From NCBI GenBank assembly GCA_033239525.1, contig BSYO01000009.1, positions 18,745,299 through 18,809,298 of the forward strand: 64,000 nucleotides of DNA, read 5' to 3'. Below the pieces are notes generated by a model that saw only the letters and a list, made by a program, of their open reading frames with translations, was not told the DNA's origin and ran no database searches. The DNA is from Nepenthes gracilis. Taxonomy: Eukaryota; Streptophyta; Magnoliopsida; Caryophyllales; Nepenthaceae. The position numbers were made by a program, and so were the translations under genes. Below are positions 20,915-32,080 of the stretch, piece after piece; position 1 is the first letter of the stretch, and each line of letters opens with the position of its first letter.

Positions 20915-22546
20915 AGATCATGTTCCTTTAATCAGACCCTCGAGTGGATAGCCATGACCCCCGCCCGAGTTCCTTTGGGATGAGCGGTGGGAACCCGGAT
21001 TCCACCCAGGTGGAAGGCCAGTATTTCTTTCTCAAGTGGGTGGCAGTAGGAGCTCTCCTCCGTGTGGGGTAACGTCGCTAGCAAGTATGGCTCAGGCTTT
21101 GCGACGAGGAGAGAGAGGCCGAGGAGGTCACGAGATTTGGTCTTTGGCGAACACAGGCGCTTTAGCGCGAGGAAGAAAAACATCGGCTGTCCCTGAAAAG
21201 GCTGAGAAAGCTAAGTAGACGGTGCCATCCGGGGACTGCTGCCATTGCAGCGTCGAAAAGAAGAAGAAGAAAGGCGAGGGAAAGAGAGGGTCCTCTTGTG
21301 ATTCGGGGAGCCCTCGAGCAGCCTTCTAAGAGCCCGCGGATTGATATTTACGGGGATCGTAGGAGTGTTCTTGTCGAGTCTTCCTCGGAGGATGACCCCG
21401 CGTCATAGCCCCCATGGTTAGGCGGCCTTGATTGTCTGATTGGCGTCGGCCCCCTCCGGAGGCCGAGGCAGGTCTTGACACCGCCTTCTAGTGCTGGAGA
21501 GGCCCATCCCGAGGCCCTTGGTGCCTTGGAGAGGCAGTCTTGGACGAGGTCTTGGAGCCTCGCGAGGCGGAGGCTGCTGTCTGATGTCACTGCCGGGAGA
21601 TCTTTGACCTTCTTGGCGGCGGAGGCAATGGTCGCGGCCTTAGAGATCCCGATCGTTCTTTGATGCCGGAGGTAGTGGAGCCCCCACCCATGAGGGTCCT
21701 TCTTCGGGAGGCCATTCTTGATGTTCTGCGGCGCTGCTGGAGTGCCCACCGCGCCCGGGTCCGGAGGTTGCCCCGGTGAGGATCCTATCATCTCCCGGGT
21801 ATTTCGCTGCCTTATTTTCGTCTCCATCCACAGTGCCTCTTTCTCTTTCCTTCTTTTATCGCACTTAAACATTTTATTCTTTCTGCGGCTCCGGGATCGC
21901 TTGGTGGCCTTGGCAGTGGTGGCGAGTTTTAAATCGCCGGTCTCGGCGGGAGGCGGAGTCATGACGCCGAGGCCGTCGAAGAGAACTAATCTATGACCTC
22001 GTGCTTGCTTCCCAGGAAGCACTTGCTTTATCTCGGGAGGCCCTTAGGATCTCGGAGGCCCGACATGGTATCTTGGCCAGGGGACGAATCCAGATTTTTG
22101 GAGGAGGCATAGAGGACCTCGGTGCAAATTACGGAGATGGCTTCGCGGCTGCGATCCAAGGTGCAGGGCGGCATCCATCATGCTTCGCGGTTGATGATGC
22201 AGATCCTGCGCACCCGATTTCCATTTCTTTGTGTTGGATTTGCGTAAGGAGTCTGGCGCCGTATCCCCTCGGGGCGTGTTTGGTCTTCGGGCAAGCCGTT
22301 TCCACGAGTCTTTGGTGCGAGTCCTCGGGTCCTCGTCCTCGGGTGACGAGGGGACTTTGAGCCGGGCGTTTGGTCCTTCATCTTTGGGAGAGCCCTGCGG
22401 GCCGCTTCGCCTCGGGGCCCTTGTGAGGGCTAGACTTTGTTCTTCCTTTTGTATCGTTGTATTATATTTTATGGAATAAGAGAAATCTTTGACTTACGCC
22501 ACAAGTGCCTCTTTCTCTTTCCTTCTTTTTCCGCACTCAAGTTTTG

Positions 22547-23000
22547 TTATGACCTCAAGCGCCGGCCTCTTGGGCCGTTCAGTGTGGCCCGGAGATTTTT
22601 TTTTTTAATGACCTCGGGCCGGCCTCAGGGCATCTCGGTCACGGCCGAGTTTTTATGACCTCAAGGGCGGCCTGCAGGACCACTTGGTCTGACAAAGTTT
22701 TAAGTCGGATAGGGGTATCCGATTTTTAATGACCTCGGGCGGCCTGCAGGGCGTCTCGGGCTCTGACAATTTTGGACCTCTCGGGGCCTCGGTTCCCGGC
22801 CTGCAGGACCGCTTGGTCATGAAGGCCTCCAGTTTTTATTTCCTCCGAGGATGTGCCTCTTGGCCGTCTGAAGTCGCGGCCATGTCCTTTTAATGACCTC
22901 GGGGCCGGCAATGCTCGTTGTTCTTCGGTAAAGTGGCCAGATTTTTGACCTCAGGCGGAGCCTGAGCTCTGTGCGGGCCCAGAAACAGACGTGAGCCAAA
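22547..23000 (+). repeat. Degenerate tandem array around TGACCTCGGGCCGGCCT
   Basis: Units starting (t)atgacctc recur at about 22549, 22608, 22656, 22729, 22774, 22895 and 22947. They typically continue ggcggcctgcagg and then a ttggtc or ctcggtc word, closing with a T-run. Unit length varies from about 45 to 75 bp. Such arrays are common in untranslated parts of plant Gypsy elements. Confidence 0.65.
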
Positions 23001-23338
23001 GTATTGTTTGTGCCTCGGGCCGAGCCTGTTTCTGGGGCCGTAACGATCCAGTATGATGAGTTTTGTTTGTTGGAGACGGCTCGCTTTTCAGTAGTACTTC
23101 CTCGGGTGGGCGTTCCGGATTATCCGGGAATCGGCTTGCCATCTTGGCCTCGACGTAGCTTCGAAGCTCCTCCTGAAGGATGGTGAGACTAAGCAGCCCT
23201 TCCCGAAAATAGCTCTTAAGGTTGAGGTTAAGCTTATTTCTTCGGAAGTTTGCTATCTTCCACATGGCCCGGCTTCTTGGTCGAGGAGATCTGACCTCGA
23301 GTCTTCCGGCTCCTTCACCTTCTTGTTGTAATAGCGGG

Positions 23339-24399
23339 TGTGATATTGATATTTTTTGATTAAATTTTATAAGATTTCAATTTGATAAGTTTGGACCGTA
23401 CTTCTCGGTTGTGACCTAATTTTGATTGGAACACAGTTTACAAGTGAGGTACTTTTCATTTAAATTGTTGAATGGAAATTTAATGTATCTAAATTAAATC
23501 AAATCCTATTTAATAAGTGATATCTTTTAGTCAAGACAAAAAATATATACTCTTTTAATTTATGATATTTTCTATCCAAAAGATATTTTAGATTTTATTA
23601 TTATATAGGTTATTACTTGTATGATATATATATATATATAATAATAATAAAATTATGATAAAATTGTACAATATTGTTATTTATTTAAGTTAATACTTAT
23701 AAATAATATCTTAAAATTCATAAATACTTCTAAAGCTACTAGATTTAAGTTTATGAACCTGACAATTTATCAAAATGTAACCCACTTATTAGATATATTT
23801 GAATAATTTATTCAACTTGATAGGTTAGTTAAATTTAGTAAAGGTCAATGTCATTATTAATTGTAATGGAGTCAATAAAAGTGGGAAAATTAATACATCC
23901 TCTTAAGTTCTATTCTCAATTAAATAGTAGAATTTCATTTTTAATCTATAATTAACTGCCCACATTAAATGAGTTATAAGATAAGAAAATATTTATTCCT
24001 TTAATTTTCAATTATTAAAATAACCCAATGGTTGAATTTTAAAAATGAAATTTCTAATTTAAATAAATATTCTAAAAAATCAATGTCATATTTATTTTTA
24101 TTTGTCATATTTTATTTTATTTTATTGGATCTTGATCATCTTGTGCCATATAAACAAAAAAGGGATTCTTTATTTAAAATTATCCAAGCACATTGGGTAT
24201 ATAAGAACTTGTCTTTTGCCATTGCCATGATGTATACATCTTTTTTAATAGAAGGTTGAATATTTTCTTTTTTCTTACTATTTAATATAACAATTTGAAA
24301 TAAATTTCGACTATATATAACCTCATTGGTAAATATTATACTCTGTTTAAAAGATAAACAATAACAATAATAATCACACTTATAATTACAAACCAACTA
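23339..24399 (+). repeat. 1-kb AT-rich direct repeat, right copy
   Basis: Near-identical to 18417-19442. Near 23401 it contains a short insertion (cttctcggt) where the left copy has only gag, and near 24104 an extra tcatattttattttatttt. After 24399 the sequence departs (atagatata...) from what follows the left copy. Confidence 0.85.
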
Positions 24400-25850
24400 T
24401 AGATATATTATTCTTATTATTTATGTTAATATGAGTCATATATTATATTGAGAAATGTTAGACTTAAAATTTCGACTATCACTAACCAATTAAGCACGTT
24501 ATAGATTTGTTACTCAACCTCTTTTTTTCGGTAATTATTGTTAATGAACCTCTGTATAGGCATAACGAAGCTGTGTTATTGGATTTTAATTGGATAACAA
24601 CTCAAGTTAAGTGGGAACGTGGTCTTTTTGCCACTTTAATCATTAAAAAATTGAAAGAAACGCACAACTATTTATTGCATAAGACTAAGTTCAATATAAT
24701 AATAATATAGAAAAAGTTACCTTAAAATATTATATTATTTAGGAAGTATCTACGGTTTAGTAAATATTTACTACACTTTTGATTGATAGAATAAAATTTT
24801 TATTCTCAACTTATTTCTTCAGAAATATTTATTCCACTATTTGGTTATATTTTGACAGTGAATGAATATTCTCAAAGGAATAATTATTCTCGAATTTTAG
24901 GGAATAACTATTACAACTTTCCTATTGGTATTAGTTATTTCCAAATAGTCAAAAATAACTATTTCTATATCAATTTTTTAAAAAAAAATTATAAAAATAC
25001 CATTATTATATATATATATTATTTAATAAATATTTAATACGTAATATTATGTATTATATAATAATACGTAATATTATATCAATTATAATATTTAATAATA
25101 TATAATATTATATTAAATATTTAATATATACACATAATTATGTATACCTAATATTTAATAAATATATAATACGTAATATTATATCAAATATTATATCTAA
25201 TATAATATTTAATAATATGTTATATTATATAAAATAATTAATAAATATTTGGTAAATACAGATAATTATATATACATATAATACATAATATTATGTATTA
25301 TATAATAATACAATATTATATTAAATACTTAATAAATATTTGATATATATACATATTATTTAATAAATATTTAATACGTAATATTACATATTATATAATA
25401 ATAAGTAATATTATTAAATATAATATTTGATAATACATAATATTAGATCAAATAATTAATAAATATTTGATATATATACGTAATATATATTTAATTATAT
25501 ATATTATACCAAATATTTATTAAATATATATTTTTTATGATAAAAATATATATTATACTAAATAACAATGAAGAATAATATGTGTATATATATATATATA
25601 ATAGTTTTTATTAAATAATGACAAAAAAGTCATTATAAAAAATTCTTACTTTATTTTTCGTACTATTCTGTAAATCAAAAATTAAAATACTAATTCTTAA
25701 TTTATTATATTTTAATAATTAAATATGAGAATAATAATTTTTAACTTTATTTTTATTAATTCTATTATTTAAAAATAATTATTTTATTTTTATATTTTAT
25801 TTTAGTAACCAAACGTGTCATTAGGGTTTAGAAAATAAGATGATATTTTA
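24400..25850. other. AT-rich intergenic DNA with an almost pure A/T block
   Basis: 24960-25620 is nearly all A/T, with recurring words such as taataaatatttaatacg and gtaatattat at about 25023, 25153 and 25352 in a degenerate tandem pattern. No gene is visible. Confidence 0.6.
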
Positions 25851-28025
25851 TGTGAGAGAAAATTTAATTTAATTTTTTTGTTGGAATTCAAAACATACAT
25901 ACCACTGTGTAGCCAAAATAACAGGAAATGTTTCTTAATTGGTAACCACCAATCTCTTCTGATTGAACACACACAAACACACACACACACACACAATATA
26001 TATATATATATATATATAACAAAATATACAAGTTACGCAATAGATTTAATATAAAAAATATTTCTCAATTAAAAAAAATCATAATATAATCTATAAATAA
26101 TATTTATTATGAATATTTGGTTATAAATAATATAATTTGATAATTATCTACAACAATTAATATGAATAATTGATTGATACCAACTATAAGAGTATAATAT
26201 AGTTAAAAAATGAGTTATTAATCAGTAATATATTATGCAATAAATGTTAGAATAACATATTTAAATTTAGTGAATAATGAAGTTCAAATCGGATATAAAT
26301 AAATGTCAAATCTTTTCATTTTTAATTTTTTTATGTGGCACCAATTACATTAAAACCTATCAAAAAACTATTACTAAAATCACATTAGGATATTTTTATA
26401 TTCGAGATGGTGCATTAGGCATGAGTAGCAACATCAACATTAGGCACACAAAATCCTTAACAACCACTAGAAACAATGTACAACTGCTCTTCAAATACGT
26501 TGATGCTATTTCAAATGTGCATGAGCGTTTATCAGATATCAATCTCCTGTGCTATTTTAATCATTCACTAAAACTAATTTTCACATTAAAATCCATTGAA
26601 TAACTACATAAATTATTCATTAAATATGATATTCACATATATATATATATTCAAATACCTAACAATTTTAAGATTATAAGTATAATTATTATTTATAATA
26701 AGAATTTTGTATCTTATATAATGAAAATTCACCTCTAATAGAAAAAATAATAGAATAAGACTTGGTTCTTGGCATCTTATTTCTTAATCTGTAAGGGGCA
26801 TAGTAGGCCAAGAACATTCGTTACCACCGCCGCTTTATCTTCGAGCGAAATGACTAATCTACAAAATGTAAATTTTATCTTTTAATGTGCTGATAAGTAT
26901 AGATTTTACAACTTCTAAATATAAGTGTGTAATTTTTTAAAAAAATTATATTTTTGTGCATGTAATTAGCACTGAATTTTTTAATGTGTCCAGTAACGTT
27001 TTTTTGTATTGTTAACTAATTTTTATATAAATATTAAGTAAATATTTTTCTGATATTTTGTTATAAAATTATTTAATTTAAAATTTAAAAATATTAAAAT
27101 GTGTGCCTAACTAAAAACACAGAAAAAATGTTAACAGGCGAACCCACCAAATTTTGGTGATAGGCTAGTGAGCATTGAATTTTGAATTAAATAATAATAA
27201 TTGATTAATTGAGCAACCTCCCATCTCCAATTAAATACGCCACTAATCATAATTTTTTTATTGTTTAGCATAAATCCTGAGGGAAATTTTTAAATCTTGG
27301 AGTTAGGGTCCGGCATCGTGTTATAGGACTCCTTAATGCTCCCTCCAGTGCAGTTCTAATCCGGACCCATAATTTCGTTTCACTATAGATTATATAGATT
27401 ATATATTATTTTTCTTTATTCCATTGCTATGCTGTCAGCATGTTGTTCTTTAGTAATTGATTGTTTCTGTTATAGATATTTCTGTTAGCAACGGTGATTT
27501 GGGCCAGCACCCCTATATATGTAAACACTGTTACTGCAGTGTGAAGGAAGGAAGATATTTTCTCTCAACTCTCTCTCTCTCTCCTTACTCTCTCCTCTCT
27601 TGTTCTGTTTTCCTCTCCCCCTTCCATTAGCCTATTTCTCCTTACCCTAATCGCCCTCCTTCTACAACCTCCTCTGCCAGAACTCCTCTCTCCTTTTACT
27701 CCAATCGTCATCTACGATGACTTTGCCAGCCACCGCCAAGAAGCTCATATCACATCATTTATAATACATTCTAAATTTTGAATCCTAATTTTTCTAATTA
27801 GAATATTAAATTAAAAATGTTCAGTAGGTGAAATTTAAATATTGCATAATATATTTTAAATAATTATTTTTATTTTAAAATTTTGATATTAGATTAATAT
27901 TTAATAAATATTAATATTATAAAAAATTAAAATATAACTATACTTGGTAATTTTTATTTTAAAATATTGATAATTAAATTTTATTAATTGTCATTTGATA
28001 TAAAGAAAAGTAAAGGGAAGTAGGA
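25850..28025 (+). repeat. Duplicated segment, copy A
   Basis: Its markers include gttggaattcaaaacatac (about 25880), agccaaaataacagg (25912), gatgctatttca (26502), gtatcttatataatgaaaatt (26709), gtgcatgtaattagcactg (26957), aggcgaacccaccaaa (27138) and ctttattccattgctatg (27414). All recur in the same order in 28050-29645. Non-coding. Confidence 0.8.
25972..26018. repeat. (AC)n(AT)n microsatellite
   Basis: A run of AC dinucleotides is followed by AT dinucleotides in copy A of the duplication. The corresponding place in copy B (about 28140) has no such run. Confidence 0.9.
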
Positions 28026-28049
28026 TCGATGTGTCACGGATCCGACCGA

Positions 28050-29645
28050 GCATTTTTTTGTTGGAATTCTTACAGATGGTTTAAGCAGTAGCCAAAATAA
28101 CAGGAAAGTTTCTTAATTGAGTCGAATCTCTTCTAATTAAACACCTCTAAAACAAGCGAGAGGTTAGCGTTAAAGGATTTTGTGGATTTAATATGAAAAT
28201 ATTCCAATTAAAAAAATCGTAAATAATCTACAAATAATATTTATAAGGGATTGAAGAGAATAAAAGCAATGGCGAAAAGAAAAGAGTGTCTATGTTAAAA
28301 AATGAGATGTCGTAAGGAAGGCGCAAAGTTAGAATAATATATCTGGATGGTGGGAAAGGTAGAGAACGTGGTAAAGGATCTTTTCGTTGCCTTGGAATTG
28401 GATTAAGTTGGAGTATTCGTTTCTCATAGTACTTATGGTTTTCTCCGTCTTAGCTTGGAAGAAAGCTTGAAGAAAGAGAGAGAGAGTGTCCATCCGTGAT
28501 GCTATTTCGGTGTTCTCAGAGGCGTTTATCGGAAAGCCTCTGTGTTATTTTATGCGTGCCTGGATCATTGGATCCATGGCCTCTTTTATTGGCAAAGATG
28601 GTTATTTCCTCCTAACAATTGGAAGGAACCATTATCATTTATGTGATTTGTATCTTATATAATGAAAATTCCTTCCAGGGAATGCTTGTTGCTCTTAATC
28701 TGTAAGGAGGATTGTTCTAAGGCGGTATCTTCGGGCACTTTCCCAAATGTAAATTTTATCTTTAATGTGCCTCATTCTTCTAAATATAAGATTTGAGGTT
28801 CCTTGTGCATGTAATTAGCACTGAATTTTTTAATGTGAGTTGGAAGGATAAAATTATTTAATTTAAAACTTAAAAATCCTTATTTGCCTAACTAAGTGGC
28901 ACCCGGAAAAAATCTAACAGGCGAACCCACCAAAATATTGATGATTGGAGAGCGTAATTTTGAATTAGATAATTGGAATTGAGCAACCTCATCTCCAATT
29001 AAAAGATCATAATTTTTGTTTAGGAAAATCCTGAGGGAAAGTTTTAAATCTTGGTGTTAGAAATGGGCATCGTGGTCAGGACTCCTTAATGCTCCTCCAA
29101 AGCAGTTTTCGGGGTGGAATTTCATTTTACCGAGCTGAGGCCAGTTATATATTATTTTCTTTATTCCATTGCTATGCTGTTAGCATGTGTCATGGGCGTT
29201 GGTTACTCCATTTGGGCTATGGGCACAGTGAGTTGGGCCAGTACCCCATTCTGTTACTGCAGTGCGAAGGAAGGAAGCCTCGTTTGGGCTACCTCTATCT
29301 AGGGTTCGGAGGCAGTGCGTCTAAGTTGGCCGTCTAATCGCCCTCCTTCACAACCTCCGTGGATAACAAAGAGTGCCTCGGGCGTCACTTGATAATGACT
29401 TAGGGCCAATGGAATCAAACACATCAGTGTTACAAAATTTTGAAGGCCAATTAGAATATTAAAATTAAAGTTGCTCAGTTTTTAAATATTGGCGCGCATA
29501 TATTTTCAGCGCTTGATATTTTAAAAAAATTTGATATTAGATTCTTATTTAATGCTTAATATTATAAAAAATTAAAAATAAGCGTTGGTAATTTTGCCAA
29601 CCCATTAATTAAATTTATTAATTGTCATTTATTGGTGTAGGATCA
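28050..29645 (+). repeat. Duplicated segment, copy B (mosaic)
   Basis: It carries the markers of copy A in order: gttggaattc (28071), agccaaaataacagg (28090), gatgctatttc (28498), gtatcttatataatgaaaatt (28651), gtgcatgtaattagcactg (28805), aggcgaacccaccaaa (28919) and ctttattccattgctatg (29158). Between these identical islands of about 10-40 bp lie stretches with no similarity to copy A and higher GC. The pattern is unlike ordinary point-mutation decay. Confidence 0.75.
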
Positions 29646-32080
29646 ATATTTAAGATATTTAGAATTTATACGATATAATTATTAAAATATTTTTTTTGTA
29701 AAATTACAAAATAATTTTTCGGAAAAATATTGTAACCTTTTTCTTAATCATTTTTCCAAAATTCAAACCAAATAAACCTAATATCTTAATATTTCGATAA
29801 CAAATCATACTTGGTTGATAATTAAGAGTATTAGCAAGAATTAATCTTATATTTTTTGGTAATCGCAACAGAAAAATAATATGTAAGTTGAAAGATTCAA
29901 TATTATAAATACTCATTAGCAGAATATTATATTCCTCATTAAAAATTTACGTGATTAATTATTTAACAATTTTATGAATGATTTACTATTTCTTTAAATA
30001 TTTCCCAACAAGTGGTTGGTGGACGGATGCACGTCGACTATTCAAACCAAACCTTAAAAAACTGTATGTGAGGGGATATTTTAAAATAAAAACAATTAAA
30101 AATAGTAATAGACTTTTTGAAAATTATAATTATATTTTTATTTTTATTATACTATTGTCAAATTTTGTTTTAGTATTAATTTTATAAAATAAAAAAAATA
30201 TATCCTAATTATTAAATAAAACAGCCAAATGATATTTAATTTCAAACTTCCATGTTTTAAAATTTGTTTAACATCATATATTAATATATATTTTAAAATA
30301 CAATAATTTGTCTTATTTTCCATTCTGAATAAATTATGCCTAAAATAAATATAAAAAATAATACAAAAAACAAAACTCATGATAAAATTTAACAAATCTT
30401 TAAAAATATAATCAATGGCAAGCATTTTTTGATAGATTAAACTTTTAAAAAATAACATTTGTTGTCCTTTGCAATTAGAGGCATTAAGTGACCAATATTA
30501 TATCAATACATGGGCAATAGGAGATATTAAATGATTGATTAGACCATAAATATAAGTAAAATATTTTTGACATTGTGTAATAATATGATAAAGAGTAGCC
30601 TATATATAAAGTAATTTACTCGGCTTAATTTCGTAGGCAATTCGTAAATTGCCATCCACAAGGGTTTAAACCCCAGGCCCAGCATGGAATATAGTGCACT
30701 CTCGTTGGGCTGTGTCATGTATCACAGCTAAATTTTTATAATCATAAAATTGTACAGTGTGTCCAATATTCTGCGAGAATAGATGCCAGTCAAGTTAACC
30801 TATAAATATTCCAAAGTGTCAATGTCAATTTTGGGACATAATATAGATATTATACTAGTATCGACCATATCAAATGTAAGGAAATTGTTAGTTAAAAATA
30901 TAAAAATATAAATAAATAATTAATAATAATAGGGTAACAATAAAATATAAAAAAATTATATAAAAATTTATATAACTTAATTTAGATTCTAATATCCACC
31001 CCCTATTGAGTTGTTGACATTCTCATTAATTTGATCTTTAGGATAAATTCAACCTTTTATATTTTTAATCACACTTCTTTAGTAAGTCCCAAACGTATTT
31101 TTTCTATTGGTTTCTTTTTTATTTTACAAACACTTCTTTCTTTCTTTTTTTTTTCAAAATGATATAGTTACCTTGTATTAAGTAATAATTTCTTTAACTT
31201 TTGACACTAGTGGTGACTTTATTTCTATGTTGAAGTACCATGACATGTTGCATAAAAGATCTTCCATATCAGAATAATATTCATTCAAATAGCTTTCACT
31301 AAAATTGGAGTGGACTTTCATCCATTTTAGAAAATTTATATTGTACAATGCCTTTCCAACACGAGTAATGATCTAGACATGTCATTTATATTTTCGTCAG
31401 AGGTGCTTATCACCTCCTCAAATGAACCACATCTGTTATTAGAGAAGTTTTACCAATACAAAATCCTTTGCCTTGAATTGTACAGGCAGCCTATTCTGAT
31501 CTACCAACATCTTCATTTGATGAGACCTAGATTAGATCGAGTGGCACCTAACCTATATTTGACAGATGTATAAATATATTTTAAATAGAATATCTGCATT
31601 TAATGTACGCTCAAACGGCTAATGTGTATGTTTAGGATAGAATATTTATACTTGATTAGCACTTGTGCATGTGATAAATTATGCCTCAATGTTTGATATA
31701 CACATAGCCAGCAAACTTGAGATAGTTGTGACATCTCACGTCCTCTTTTATATTTATTGAGACGTCATACTGTATATAAGTCCATAAGTATATCATAATT
31801 TTAGATAGGATTCATATGATATCATTTCAAGTGGCTCCAATCCCGTATGATCTAAATACGCTATCGAATTCTTTAGAGATATTACTAGATCCCAAAAATC
31901 TTTTCCATAAAAATTACGAAAGTACAAATATTATCCATAACAATTTACGAAAGTATAACTAAATTATCAACACAAAGTATCAACATGGTATATACATATA
32001 TTTATTTATTACAAGATAGAATATAAAACTTTCTAATATATTACAATCCATTAGCGTTTGATCATAAATATCTTTGACTT
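29646..32080. other. AT-rich intergenic DNA, no recognisable gene
   Basis: Short ORFs only; 31379-31573 has no family resemblance. The stretch includes a C/T-rich tract near 31135-31150. Confidence 0.45.

Larger units (their letters stand above)
19443..23338 (+). mobile_element. GC-rich Gypsy-like retroelement island
   Basis: GC content rises abruptly here against AT-rich flanks. Near 19577-19620 are gtggaaaaccccgat and gaaaaaccacggtgg, LTR-like words. Near 20714-20900 one frame reads EVHLKGGLSFPLPVSSPLMKEL, resembling the 'GLRFPLP' N-terminal domain of putative Gypsy-type transposon proteins (Pfam Transposase_28-like). Lysine- and glutamate-rich stretches and a repeat array (22547-23000) follow. 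There is no intact pol. It is probably a non-autonomous Gypsy derivative or a large decayed fragment. Confidence 0.5.

Noticed and set aside
21348..22022. 224-codon minus-strand ORF in the GC-rich island
   Set aside because: GC-rich DNA yields long chance ORFs on all frames; overlapping ORFs on both strands and no recognised domain.
18417..24399. Interpretation of the two 1-kb repeats as LTRs of a retrotransposon
   Set aside because: No target-site duplication, no primer-binding site after the left copy, no purine tract before the right copy.
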